This document shows, piece after piece, positions 35,641-46,434 of a stretch of 64,000 bases of DNA. Under the pieces are notes generated by a model, which was not told the DNA's origin, did no database searches, and saw nothing but the letters and a program-made list of their open reading frames with translations. This stretch comes from Flavobacteriales bacterium UBA1494 (GTDB lineage Bacteria; Bacteroidota; Bacteroidia; Flavobacteriales_E; Vicingaceae). Position 1 is the first letter of the stretch; each line of letters opens with the position of its first letter. The position numbers and the translations under genes were made by a program. The stretch covers positions 35,582 to 99,581 of the forward strand of contig CAJJAT010000018.1 in the NCBI GenBank assembly GCA_905182175.1, in the 5' to 3' direction.

Positions 35641-36542
35641 TGAGAAGTTCCGTTGTTTACGAAGAACTGATCTGAAATTGTATCGTTCACTGAATTCGAA
35701 TCAGGAACTGCATTTGGTAAAGAAGTCCAAACTTTAAAGTCGGTAAAGTTTCCTGGATTTGCAGCAGCTAGAGTAACAGTATGTGCAAAATTAACTGTTG
35801 TAAAGCTAGGAGTATTTAACGTTAAACTATTCGTGTTTACAGTAACTCCGCCATCTGCACTCCAATTTAAGTCAACGGAAGTTAAATTGGTCAACCCGGT
35901 ATTTTCCAGCACTCCTGAAATTGTAACCGTTGAGCCTGTAGAATATGAGCCCGAAACATTTACCTCTACAACTTGAGCGTCATTGGCAAGAACAGGTTTA
36001 ACCTCAACATTATTAATAAATAGTAAATACTCATCATTTGCTTTATTTCTCCAACCTAAATAAACAGTTTGACCTGCATAGGAAGATAAATCAATTGCGA
36101 TGTTGCTAAACGTGGTAGCAGGAGATGTAGTTGTATACAATACCGGATTAGCAGTTAAACCTGTTATAGTAGGTGTTGTTGTAGAAATTAAAACCTCATA
36201 ATCGTCTCTAAAGTTTGCATCTGGAGCACGCTCATCAAAAAACAGGTAGTTGCTAGCCGTTAGTGTAATTGATGGGGTTATCATATAATCATCTGATACT
36301 CCTGCAGGAGTATACCAAGATGTACTTGCAGCATAATTATCGCCACCCGTACCTGCTAAAACTACCCAAGCATCATTTACTACTGCAACAGCAGCATTCG
36401 GTGTAAGACCGTCGTTGTTAATCAAAGTCCAATTAGACAATGGGGTAGCTCCATTGAAGTCTTCTGAGAAAATAGGTTGAGCACTCAATGAGGTAACAGC
36501 AACCAAGCCTAAACAGGCAACAAGTAATTGTATTTTTTTCAT
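34593..36542 (-). CDS. T9SS-secreted choice-of-anchor J / Omp28-type protein, paralogue B
   Basis: A 649-residue secreted protein. An open frame reaches to 36638, but a normal signal peptide (MKKIQLLVACLG to LSAQ) begins only at the ATG at 36542, which I use. Residues about 22-190 match the choice-of-anchor J fold (FSEDFNGATPLSNWTLIN, then DDYMITPSITL, then SYAGQTVYLGWRNKANDEYLLFINNVEV), a lectin-like sandwich. An Ig-like spacer and the Omp28-related domain with CQFC follow, then the T9SS type A sorting domain. Compared with paralogue A only the spacer-to-end part is close; the N-terminal domain is unrelated. Confidence 0.88.
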   Translation of the reverse strand: MKKIQLLVACLGLVAVTSLSAQPIFSEDFNGATPLSNWTLINNDGLTPNAAVAVVNDAWVVLAGTGGDNYAASTSWYTPAGVSDDYMITPSITLTASNYLFFDERAPDANFRDDYEVLISTTTPTITGLTANPVLYTTTSPATTFSNIAIDLSSYAGQTVYLGWRNKANDEYLLFINNVEVKPVLANDAQVVEVNVSGSYSTGSTVTISGVLENTGLTNLTSVDLNWSADGGVTVNTNSLTLNTPSFTTVNFAHTVTLAAANPGNFTDFKVWTSLPNAVPDSNSVNDTISDQFFVNNGTSQTRNVLLEEFTTAPCQFCPDGAVVVEQILASNPAVIAVGEHACFGTDAMTIPEAVTYCTDFGSGAPTACVDRVQFPGESSVAHGRGTWQANATSQAAVTSPVDVTLTGSYDVTSRLTIVNVNADFVDFAIPGDLRLTLFVVEDSVTGTGSTYDQVNAYNTQAGHPYAGAGNPIVGFVHKHVLRDVYPTNDAWGVANVIATNPAPNSTYNTSYTFTMSSVWKDKDISLVGFVSYYNANTAQREVLNSVEVKLTNLVTSISEIKKDVNSLNIYPNPTADISNVVFDLSKSAPVSLIVRDITGKQVMSNNYGVLNTGFQRITINAESLSNGIYFATVQIGKELVTRKISVNK

Positions 36543-36640
36543 ATTTAAAAGATTAGTTAATTTATCAGTCTGGGAAGTTACCATTTTTAACAATAACTTA
36601 ACAGTAAAATGTTCCACTTTTTTGAAGCAGGAAAACAACG

Positions 36641-37543
36641 CTATTTAGCCCTAGGATGAAACTCTACGATCGCTTCTTGCAAATATTGCCGGTCTAAGTG
36701 AGTATAAATCTCTGTCGTCATTATCGATTCGTGACCTAACATCTCTTGAATTGATCTCAAGTCAGCCCCACCATCAATTAAATGAGTGGCAAAAGAATGA
36801 CGGAATGTATGTGGACTGACCGTTTTTAAGATCCCTGCTTTCTCAGAGAGTCTCTTAATTATGGTAAATATCATAACCCTTGTCAATGCACTGCCTCTAT
36901 TGTTTAAAAAAACAATGTCCTCCGCTTCCTTCTTAATCAATTGATGGTTTCGCCTATGTTCGAAATAATATCGAATAAACTTAATCGCAGAAGTTCCGAT
37001 TGGCACTATTCTTTCTTTATTTCCTTTACCGATAACTCTGACAAAGCCTTCCTCAAATAACAAATTGGAAATCTTTAACTGCGTCAATTCCGAAACTCTT
37101 AAACCGCAGCCGTATAATGTTTCCAAAATTGCCCGATTACGCTCCCCTTCTTTTGAACTTAAGTCGATTGCTCCTATGATGTCATCAATTTCTTCGATGG
37201 ACAAAACTTCTGGAATTTTTGTGCCCAACTTTGGTCCTTCAATTAACAAAGTGGGGTTTAGTAGAACCACATCCTCCATCAACAGGTAAGTAAAAAACGC
37301 TTTAACCCCAGACAAAATTCTGGCCTGCGATCTAGCTCCAATTTCCATATCAAATAACCAAGCCATAAAATCTTGCACATTTGCTCCTTGAATTTCTGCA
37401 GGAGAGGGGTTTAATTTGTTTATTTCCAAGAATTGCACAAACTTTAAAAGGTCACGCAAATAGGCTTCAATCGAATTAGACGAAAGCGACTTCTCTAGTT
37501 TTAAATACGATTGGAATCCTTTTTTGTAGTTCAGTAACTTCAT
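36641..37543 (-). CDS. xerD: Tyrosine recombinase XerD
   Basis: A 300-residue site-specific recombinase that resolves chromosome dimers at dif. The N-terminal SAM-like core-binding domain covers about 5-90. The catalytic domain has Arg149 (YGCGLRVSEL), the HxxR pair His245/Arg248 (PHTFRHSFATHL), His271 (LGHESIMTTE) and the nucleophile Tyr280 (EIYTHLD). Length and location next to aroQ are usual for Flavobacteriia. The ATG at 37543 is preferred to the TTG one codon earlier. A TACATTTG box ends six bases before this ATG. Confidence 0.95.
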   Translation of the reverse strand: MKLLNYKKGFQSYLKLEKSLSSNSIEAYLRDLLKFVQFLEINKLNPSPAEIQGANVQDFMAWLFDMEIGARSQARILSGVKAFFTYLLMEDVVLLNPTLLIEGPKLGTKIPEVLSIEEIDDIIGAIDLSSKEGERNRAILETLYGCGLRVSELTQLKISNLLFEEGFVRVIGKGNKERIVPIGTSAIKFIRYYFEHRRNHQLIKKEAEDIVFLNNRGSALTRVMIFTIIKRLSEKAGILKTVSPHTFRHSFATHLIDGGADLRSIQEMLGHESIMTTEIYTHLDRQYLQEAIVEFHPRAK

Positions 37544-37548
37544 CAATA

Positions 37549-37564
37549 CAAATGTATAATTTTG
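37549..37564. promoter_or_regulatory. Abutting divergent -7 boxes, xerD and aroQ
   Basis: TACATTTG on the minus strand (37556-37549) serves xerD and TAATTTTG on the plus strand (37557-37564) serves aroQ; they touch without overlap. The space between the two ATGs is only 29 bases. Neither has an evident TTG at -33. Confidence 0.5.
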
Positions 37565-37572
37565 AAAGTAAC

Positions 37573-38010
37573 ATGGCGGATTTAAACATTGTAATTATCA
37601 ACGGTCCTAACTTAAATCTTTTGGGAACAAGGCAGCCCGAGATTTATGGTACCCAAAGTTTTGAAAATTACTACAGCAAATTAAAAAGTAAGTACCCTGA
37701 AATTACATTTAGCTACTTTCAGTCAAATATAGAAGGAGAACTTATTAGTCACCTGCAGAAAGTAGGTTTTGAAAATAACTCGATAATTCTCAATGCAGGC
37801 GGTTATACGCATACTTCTGTCGCCATAGCCGATGCTGTTGCAGCAATTTCTGCTGAAGTAATTGAGGTTCACATTAGCCAGCCTGCAAGCAGAGAGATAG
37901 AAAGACATACTTCGTTACTATCAAGGTATTCAAACGGAAGCATTTCAGGACTAGGATTATATTCATACGAAGCTGCAGCATTGTACTTTAACAACAGACA
38001 TCAATCATGA
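37573..38010 (+). CDS. aroQ: 3-dehydroquinate dehydratase, type II
   Basis: A 145-residue enzyme of the shikimate pathway (third step, dehydroquinate to dehydroshikimate), normally a dodecamer. The start at 37573 gives MADLNIVIINGPNLNLLGTR; an earlier ATG at 37552 would precede the probable transcription start. Active-site Arg20 and Tyr25 (GTRQPEIYG), Asn74-Gly-Gly with THTS, and His101 (EVHIS) are present. The residue after HIS is Gln103 where the family nearly always has Asn (HLSN/HISN), a substrate-contacting position. The stop overlaps the next start (ATGA). Confidence 0.93.
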   Translation: MADLNIVIINGPNLNLLGTRQPEIYGTQSFENYYSKLKSKYPEITFSYFQSNIEGELISHLQKVGFENNSIILNAGGYTHTSVAIADAVAAISAEVIEVHISQPASREIERHTSLLSRYSNGSISGLGLYSYEAAALYFNNRHQS

Positions 38011-38540
38011 AAAAAATGATACTATTTAGCGTTTCTCTACTACTGTTTATTTCCGCTAACGCGCAAGAAGGCGAAACTTTTCCTTCAATAGAAGTGATGA
38101 ATTTAAACGATGTTTCTTTAACCATTCCTGAAAATACAAATGGGAAATTTAGTTTAGTTGGCGTAGCCTTTTCTGAAGATGCACAGTCGGACCTTTATAC
38201 TTGGAGCCAGCCAGTTTTTAGCGAATTTATGGATGACAATAACCTTTCAAGCTTAGTTTACGATCCTACTGTACATTTAATCTTAATGTTTACGGGAGCG
38301 AATCAAGTAGCATATAACAAAGCGAAGAAAAAAATAACTGAAGGAACAGACAAGAATCTAAAGGACAATATTGTTCTGTACAAGGGGGCTATGGACAATT
38401 ATAGAAAGGAACTCAAAATGAAAGATCGAAAAAAGCCTTACTTCTTTGTTTTAGATAAAAAAGGAAAAATAATTTACGTCGCATCGGGAAGATACTCAGC
38501 TAAAATATTGCAAGACATAGGAAACTTAATCGAAGAGTAA
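38007..38540 (+). CDS. Secreted cysteine-free thioredoxin-fold-like protein
   Basis: A 177-residue exported protein, signal peptide 1-19 (ends SANAQ). The body resembles the peroxiredoxin/Atp10-like fold: ETFPSIEVMNLNDVSLTIPE at the start, then a strand (FSLVGVAFSED) where redox proteins carry their cysteines, and PYFFVLDKKGKIIYVASGRY near the end. There is no cysteine in the chain, so no thiol chemistry is possible. A chaperone or scaffold role is conceivable. I make this assignment from pattern only. It overlaps aroQ by four bases and is followed by ridA after one base. Confidence 0.62.
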   Translation: MKKMILFSVSLLLFISANAQEGETFPSIEVMNLNDVSLTIPENTNGKFSLVGVAFSEDAQSDLYTWSQPVFSEFMDDNNLSSLVYDPTVHLILMFTGANQVAYNKAKKKITEGTDKNLKDNIVLYKGAMDNYRKELKMKDRKKPYFFVLDKKGKIIYVASGRYSAKILQDIGNLIEE

Positions 38541-38541
38541 A

Positions 38542-38922
38542 ATGAAAACTATTATACAAACAGACAAAGCGCCAGCTCCTATTGGACCTTATTCTCAGGC
38601 AATATTAATTAATGACACCCTTTATACTTCAGGTCAAATTGCGCTAGATGCAGAAAGCGGCGAATTGGTAATGTCAAATATTCAACTAGAGACAAGAAAA
38701 GTGATGAAGAATCTGCAAGTAGTTTTAGAAGCTGCCGGCATGAGTTTTGAAAATGTAGTAAAATCTAGTATTTTTTTATCTTCCATGAAAAACTTTAATC
38801 AAGTAAATGAGGTGTATGCTAGTTATTTTGACGAAAGCGCTGCACCTGCCCGGGAAACTGTTGAAGTTTCTGAATTACCAAAAAAAGTGAACGTAGAGAT
38901 ATCGATGATCGCCGTAAAATAA
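38542..38922 (+). CDS. ridA: RidA-family enamine/imine deaminase
   Basis: A 126-residue protein of the YjgF/YER057c/UK114 family, which forms trimers and hydrolyses reactive enamines released by PLP enzymes such as threonine dehydratase. The start DKAPAPIGPYSQAILINDTLYTSGQ, the catalytic Arg (AARETVE region, here APARETVEVSELPK) and the final VNVEISMIAV are typical of active RidA. It is the last gene of the aroQ operon. The 30-base gap to the convergent barrel gene holds no hairpin. Confidence 0.95.
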   Translation: MKTIIQTDKAPAPIGPYSQAILINDTLYTSGQIALDAESGELVMSNIQLETRKVMKNLQVVLEAAGMSFENVVKSSIFLSSMKNFNQVNEVYASYFDESAAPARETVEVSELPKKVNVEISMIAVK

Positions 38923-38952
38923 CATTGGAACAAGATTAATTATTGACACTGT

Positions 38953-40029
38953 TTAAAACGCTTCACCTATTGTAAGGTAGAACCCTGAGCTTCCCTCTTC
39001 TCCGATTCCATAATCTAATCTCAAATTGATTCTTTCATCTTTGCTCAACTGATAGCGGAGTCCTAGTCCCCCACTTGCCTTGCTATTTTTGGCTTCAAAG
39101 GAATTGATCTTGTCTGACACAACTCCGAAACCTGTGAAAGCAACTAGACCTAATTTCCACCTCAATTCTCTACGGTATTCAGCTTGAACCATTAGCATAT
39201 TTCTATTGCGAAATCGTCCTTCGAAATATCCTCTCATTCGTCGCGTTCCTCCAATTAAGGCCATTTCATTAAAAGGCGGATTCCCTATAGTAGCTGTTCC
39301 AAATAAATTAATGGCTAGAACATTTTTTTCTTTCGAAAGATATTTTACATAGTCTGCAGAAAATCGGGTGAACTCAAAATCGCTTCCAAAAGCATTTAAG
39401 TTGGGCAAAGCGACGAATTCAAAATAGGTTCCTTGGGTTGGATAATTGTAATCATCTCGGGAATCTACTAACGAGATCAACCCTAGACTAGATACGTTTC
39501 CTCCTTCTGAACCGGTAATAGTACTGCTTGAAAGAATACCATTTTCCTTTAATTCAGTTATATCATACCCGTCAAACCAGTATCGCACACCAACATACCA
39601 ATTTGGTCGAGCCAGCTTCATTACATTAATACGAACTCTTGGAAAATCTACATTGTAGAACTCTTCATTTGATGCCGGTAGCTCTGTGCCAATTCCAAAA
39701 AATCGATAGCTGTATTTGTAATACCCCAACTCACCAAAGGTGTAATAATTTTCATCTTTTAAATACAATTGAAACGGAAGGTAAATCAGCAACTGATTTC
39801 TTAATGTATAGGCAGCTCCAAATTGGAATTGCGAAATTCTAGACTGTTTTGATTCTGCTTTGAAGCGAAAAGAAAACAAGGAGACTACTCCAAAACCCCA
39901 ATCAGTCTCTGGCGTAAAATAAGCAACCGGTAAGGGAAATACTTTAAACTTCGTTTCAACGGTGTCCTCTTGAGCATTTGAAATACTTGCTAAAAAGCAC
40001 ATCAGTAGTAGAATAATAAGTTCCCGCAT
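38953..40029 (-). CDS. BamA/TamA-family outer membrane protein
   Basis: A 358-residue barrel with signal peptide 1-19 (ends SNAQ) and no POTRA domains. The C-terminal half carries the Omp85 signature GGTRRMRGYFEGRFRNRNMLMVQAEYRREL, including the RGY-type loop that folds into the barrel, and the chain ends in an aromatic strand (GFYLTIGEAF). Such POTRA-less proteins are common in Bacteroidota beside BamA itself; roles range from lipase translocation to unknown. It lies 18 bases downstream of the UbiD gene on the same strand. Confidence 0.85.
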   Translation of the reverse strand: MRELIILLLMCFLASISNAQEDTVETKFKVFPLPVAYFTPETDWGFGVVSLFSFRFKAESKQSRISQFQFGAAYTLRNQLLIYLPFQLYLKDENYYTFGELGYYKYSYRFFGIGTELPASNEEFYNVDFPRVRINVMKLARPNWYVGVRYWFDGYDITELKENGILSSSTITGSEGGNVSSLGLISLVDSRDDYNYPTQGTYFEFVALPNLNAFGSDFEFTRFSADYVKYLSKEKNVLAINLFGTATIGNPPFNEMALIGGTRRMRGYFEGRFRNRNMLMVQAEYRRELRWKLGLVAFTGFGVVSDKINSFEAKNSKASGGLGLRYQLSKDERINLRLDYGIGEEGSSGFYLTIGEAF

Positions 40030-40047
40030 GAGCCGGAAGTTATCCTT

Positions 40048-41886
40048 TTAAATAATTCCGTATAGCGGACCATCTGTCGCCCCCATTGCATCTACCTTTT
40101 TTTCTACCTCAGGGTCTAATTCTAAATATGGAGCATTGTGCGGTTTCATCCTGCAATCAATTATTAAAGAACTTTCACAGCCCCAATGTTTGTGATCAAT
40201 AAAAGAATCAACCCCGTATATGTCATGAGAAGGATTCGCTCGAGTAAAAGCACTCCAAATTAAATTTGAGAAACTTTTAGCGATAAACTTAGCGTCATCA
40301 CAAATTAAAATAAGTGGAAAACTTTCCAACTCCTTTTTTTGACTTGATAAAGATTCAGTTAAATTACTAATCAGCTTTACTTCATTATCATAATCTGTAA
40401 ATTTGTCTAGTTGGATTGCTAACACACCATCAAAACCGCACTCTAGACCCTTAACGATAGAAGGGACAATTAGTTCAGGTTTAGCTGTTCCTAACTGTCG
40501 CTTTGGCGCTCCAACTGCAGCAATTACAACTTTAGATCCAGCATTTAATTCTTTTGAACTATAATCTAATGTATCAATTGTAGTTTTTGTTTGGAAGTGC
40601 AGGTCCCTCGTCCAATCCACTCTTTCTAGCATGTGTTTAAAGAAGCCTTCTTTATCATGAAGGTTCAATTGAGGAGCATCTTCCTTTGCAGAGATAAAGA
40701 GAAATTTAGCCAATGACATTTGACCAAATCCTAAAATATGATTTGCTATGGTAAGTATTTCCGCTGGTTGTTTCGTTTCTAAATATGGAGTGTAACGTTC
40801 GCTTCCAATTGCAAATAACAAGGGATGCACCCCTGCTTCGTCAACCGCATTCACTTCATGTAGTCCAGGTATTTCCTTTGGTATAATTGAACCGGTAATT
40901 TCATGAATCAAATCTCCAAAGCTAGTATCTTCCTGAGGTGGTCTACCAACAACAGTAAAAGGCCATATCGCTCCATCTCTATGATAAACATTATCCACTT
41001 TCATTAATGGAAAATCATGCTTTAAACTATAATACCCAAGGTGATCTCCAAAAGGGCCTTCGGGCTTATTTTCCTTAGGATAGACTTTTCCGGTAATTAC
41101 AAAATCAGCTTCTGATGACAACGTATGTCCTTTCTCATTGGTATATCTAAATCTCCTTCCACCTAACGCTCCGGCAAAAGTTAATTCTGATAGCCCTTCA
41201 GGTAATGGCATTACTGCTGCGAATGAATGCGAAGGTGGCCCTCCTACAAATATTGACACATGCAATGGTTTTCCTAATGCATTCGCTTTCGTTTGATGAA
41301 CTCCAATTCCTCGATGTATTTGATAATGTAGCCCTATTTCTTTATTTGGAATAAAATCGTTTCCAGTTAATTGAATACGATACATGCCCATATTAGAATT
41401 CATTACCCCAGGCTTTTCAGCATCCTCCGTATAAACAATCGGTAAGGTAACGTAAGCGCCCCCGTCCATCGGCCAATGCTGAATAAGTGGCAGTTGATCT
41501 ACCTGAATTTGGTTCTTTAATATTGGGGCTCCGAACTTGGATTTTAATGGTAAAGCTTTTAAGGCAGCGAACGGCGTTGCCACGTAACTTAATGGACTTT
41601 TTAAGGCGATGCTTGGATCTCCTTTCAACTGAACCATCTTTTTAACTTGATCCAGTGTATCTCTAAAGATGAATCGACTGCGCTCGATCGTTCCAAACAA
41701 ATTTGAAACTGCTGGAAACTTAGTGCCCTTTACATTTTCGAAAAGTATTGCCGGACCTTTTGCTGCATGAACCCTTAAGTGAATAGAGGCCATCTCTAAG
41801 TAAGGATCCACCTCTTCCTTAATTCGAATCAAATGCCCGTTTTTCTCCAGATCCGCAACACAAGCTGCCATGCTTTTATATCCCAT
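40048..41886 (-). CDS. UbiD-family (prenylated-FMN) decarboxylase
   Basis: A 612-residue decarboxylase. The ATG at 41886 gives MGYKSMAACVADLEKNGHLIRI, which fits the family start better than the codon eight residues earlier. Recognisable parts are NMGMYRIQLTGNDFIP, HYQIHRGIGVHQTKA, VSIFVGGPPSHSFAAVMPLPEG, PEGPFGDHLGYYSLKHDFP with the acidic active-site residues, and WPFTVVGRPPQEDTSFG. Family members decarboxylate aromatic or unsaturated acids with prenyl-FMN made by UbiX. In this phylum the long form is usually assigned to menaquinone synthesis through futalosine; that is an inference. No ubiX gene is in the window. Confidence 0.9.
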   Translation of the reverse strand: MGYKSMAACVADLEKNGHLIRIKEEVDPYLEMASIHLRVHAAKGPAILFENVKGTKFPAVSNLFGTIERSRFIFRDTLDQVKKMVQLKGDPSIALKSPLSYVATPFAALKALPLKSKFGAPILKNQIQVDQLPLIQHWPMDGGAYVTLPIVYTEDAEKPGVMNSNMGMYRIQLTGNDFIPNKEIGLHYQIHRGIGVHQTKANALGKPLHVSIFVGGPPSHSFAAVMPLPEGLSELTFAGALGGRRFRYTNEKGHTLSSEADFVITGKVYPKENKPEGPFGDHLGYYSLKHDFPLMKVDNVYHRDGAIWPFTVVGRPPQEDTSFGDLIHEITGSIIPKEIPGLHEVNAVDEAGVHPLLFAIGSERYTPYLETKQPAEILTIANHILGFGQMSLAKFLFISAKEDAPQLNLHDKEGFFKHMLERVDWTRDLHFQTKTTIDTLDYSSKELNAGSKVVIAAVGAPKRQLGTAKPELIVPSIVKGLECGFDGVLAIQLDKFTDYDNEVKLISNLTESLSSQKKELESFPLILICDDAKFIAKSFSNLIWSAFTRANPSHDIYGVDSFIDHKHWGCESSLIIDCRMKPHNAPYLELDPEVEKKVDAMGATDGPLYGII

Positions 41887-41997
41887 TATATGACTTTTAT
41901 TAAAAAACAACTAATCTCACTTTTTGATTAGCGAGAATAAAATATTTTCGACCTTCTTTTTCAATGGTGCGAGTAGATTTAAAAAAGAGACATAAAA

Positions 41998-42021
41998 AAA
42001 GCAGCTTTTCAGCTGCTTTTA
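41998..42021 (-). terminator. Terminator after gltA
   Basis: A perfect 10-bp stem (AAAAGCAGCT / AGCTGCTTTT) with a TTTC loop, three bases past the gltA stop and followed by T on the minus strand. Confidence 0.87.
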
Positions 42022-42024
42022 AAT

Positions 42025-43311
42025 TTATCTTTCTGATACCGATTTAAAATCTCTTAAATTATGACCGGTATAGACTTGTCTTGGTCTACCAATTGGTTCC
42101 TTATTCTCTCTCATTTCTTTCCATTGTGCAATCCATCCCGGCATTCTTCCCAATGTAAACATAACAGTAAACATTGAGGTTGGAATACCTATTGCTCTAT
42201 AGATAATACCTGAGTAAAAATCTACGTTTGGGTACAGTTTTCTTTCTACAAAATAAGGATCTTTCAATGCAATCTCTTCCAATCCTTTTGCAATTTCTAA
42301 TATTGGATCGTTAACTCCTAGCTTTTCCAATACCTCGTCTGCAGCTTTCTTGATGATGGTAGCCCTTGGATCGAAGTTCTTATAAACTCTGTGACCGAAG
42401 CCCATTAATCTAAAAGAATCATTTTTATCTTTCGCCTTGTCCATGTATTTTTTCACATCTCCTCCATCCGCTTGAATGCCCTCTAACATTTCAATTACTG
42501 CCTGGTTTGCTCCACCATGTAACGGACCCCAAAGTGCAGAAATACCTGCAGCAATAGATGCATATAAACTAGCGTGAGAAGAACCAACAATTCTTACTGT
42601 CGAAGTAGAGCAGTTTTGCTCATGATCTGCATGCAATATCAATAGCTTGTCAAGAGCATTTGCAATTACAGGATCAACTTCATATTTCTCTGACGGTACA
42701 GAGAACATCATTTTCAAAAAGTTTGAACAATAGTCTAATGAGTTATCCGGATAATTAGCGGGATGTCCAACTGCATTCTTAAATGCCCAGGCAGCCATCG
42801 TAGGAATTTTGGCCAACAACCTTTGGATGCTTAAATCAACTTCAGCAGCAGATCTATTTGGATCTAATGACTCAGGATAAAACGCAGTTAATGAAGAAAC
42901 CAAAGAAGATAAAACTCCCATTGGATGTGAATTTGAAGGAAAACCATCTAAGATACTTTTAATATCTTCATGAATTAACGTATGATGGGTAATTTCCTTT
43001 TGAAACTTTGTCAATTCACTTTCACTTGGAAGTTCACCGTAAATTAATAAGTGTGAAACTTCTAAAAAAGAAGATTTCTCTGCCAATTCTTCAATTGAAT
43101 AACCTCTATATCGTAAAATTCCTTTTTCTCCGTCAAGAAATGTGATTGCACTGGAAGTAGCTCCGGTATTCTTGTAACCTGGATCTATTGTAATGTAACC
43201 TGTACTTCCTCTTAATGAACTAATATCGATTGCTTTTTCGTTTTCGGTTCCCATAACAATTGGTAATTCAATTGTTTTTCCATCAATAATTAATTGTGCT
43301 TTTTCTGACAT
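42025..43311 (-). CDS. gltA: Citrate synthase
   Basis: A 428-residue type II citrate synthase, the entry enzyme of the TCA cycle. The catalytic histidines and aspartate are visible in LHADHEQNCSTSTVR, WGPLHGGANQAVIEML and MGFGHRVYKNFDPR. Length equals that of E. coli GltA, suggesting a hexamer-forming Gram-negative-type enzyme, possibly with NADH control. It follows eno but has its own consensus promoter in the 122-base gap and its own terminator. Confidence 0.97.
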   Translation of the reverse strand: MSEKAQLIIDGKTIELPIVMGTENEKAIDISSLRGSTGYITIDPGYKNTGATSSAITFLDGEKGILRYRGYSIEELAEKSSFLEVSHLLIYGELPSESELTKFQKEITHHTLIHEDIKSILDGFPSNSHPMGVLSSLVSSLTAFYPESLDPNRSAAEVDLSIQRLLAKIPTMAAWAFKNAVGHPANYPDNSLDYCSNFLKMMFSVPSEKYEVDPVIANALDKLLILHADHEQNCSTSTVRIVGSSHASLYASIAAGISALWGPLHGGANQAVIEMLEGIQADGGDVKKYMDKAKDKNDSFRLMGFGHRVYKNFDPRATIIKKAADEVLEKLGVNDPILEIAKGLEEIALKDPYFVERKLYPNVDFYSGIIYRAIGIPTSMFTVMFTLGRMPGWIAQWKEMRENKEPIGRPRQVYTGHNLRDFKSVSER

Positions 43312-43391
43312 TTCTCCTTGTATGTTTAGTTGATCGTTCGTAACAAAGTTTTGCGTGTAAAGTTTTTAACTTTAAGCATTTCCTTAAGTTA

Positions 43392-43422
43392 CAAAAGTAG
43401 GTAAGACCTTGGATCTTTACAA
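43392..43422 (-). promoter_or_regulatory. Promoter of gltA
   Basis: On the minus strand TTG (43422-43420), 20 bases, then TACTTTTG (43399-43392) is a good match to the Bacteroidota -33/-7 pattern, leaving an untranslated leader of about 75 bases. Confidence 0.7.
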
Positions 43423-43433
43423 GAATAATTTTA

Positions 43434-45834
<2,401 letters not shown>

Positions 45835-45870
45835 TCTGTTTTAACTTTAAATAAAAAAGTTTAGCGCAAA

Positions 45871-45903
45871 AAAAAGGATAAAACCGTAAGCTTTATCCTT
45901 TTT
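45871..45903 (-). terminator. Terminator after rplQ
   Basis: A 12-bp perfect stem (AAAAAGGATAAA / TTTATCCTTTTT) with a nine-base loop and a long T-run on the minus strand (A-run at 45868-45875). It marks the end of the ribosomal block 29 bases after the rplQ stop. Confidence 0.85.
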
Positions 45904-45931
45904 ATATTTAATTTATTAACTAAAATTAAAT

Positions 45932-46429
45932 TTAATCTTTAGTCTCCTCTTTAGCTTCTGTCTCCACTTCATCAACAGCTGAATCTCCAGCATTTTCACC
46001 GGATGATTTACCAGAACCTCTTCTACTTCTTGACTTCTTCTTTGTCTCTTTTTTATCAGAACCATAAATTTCATTGAAATCAACTAATTCTATCATACAC
46101 ATTTCAGCATTATCACCCATCCTGTTACCAGTCTTAATAATCCTTGTGTATCCTCCAGGCCTACTAGCTACAGCAGGAGCGATGTCTCTAAATAATTCAG
46201 AAACTACATACTTGTTGTTCAAATAACTAAAAACAACCCTTCTTGAGTGTGTTGAATCATTTTTTGACTTCGTAATCAAAGGTTCAACAAAGACTCGCAA
46301 AGCTTTCGCCTTCGCAACAGTAGTGTTAATTCTTTTGTGCTCAATCAATGAACAAGCCATATTAGAAAGCATTGCTTTTCTATGTGATTTTGTTCTTCCT
46401 AGGTGGTTAAATTTCTTTCCGTGTCGCAT
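45932..46429 (-). CDS. rplQ: 50S ribosomal protein L17
   Basis: A 165-residue protein. The conserved L17 part is the first 120 or so residues ([20 protein letters not shown], then [20 protein letters not shown], then [19 protein letters not shown]). The remaining 40 residues are a highly charged tail, first basic ([15 protein letters not shown]) and then acidic ([13 protein letters not shown]), absent in the 127-residue E. coli protein; charged L17 tails of this kind are common in Bacteroidota. It is the last gene of the ribosomal block. Confidence 0.96.
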   Translation of the reverse strand: MRHGKKFNHLGRTKSHRKAMLSNMACSLIEHKRINTTVAKAKALRVFVEPLITKSKNDSTHSRRVVFSYLNNKYVVSELFRDIAPAVASRPGGYTRIIKTGNRMGDNAEMCMIELVDFNEIYGSDKKETKKKSRSRRGSGKSSGENAGDSAVDEVETEAKEETKD

Positions 46430-46434
46430 AACTC

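Noticed and set aside
36543..36638. Longer start for paralogue B of the Omp28 proteins
   Set aside because: It would bury the signal peptide behind 32 residues without any export feature.
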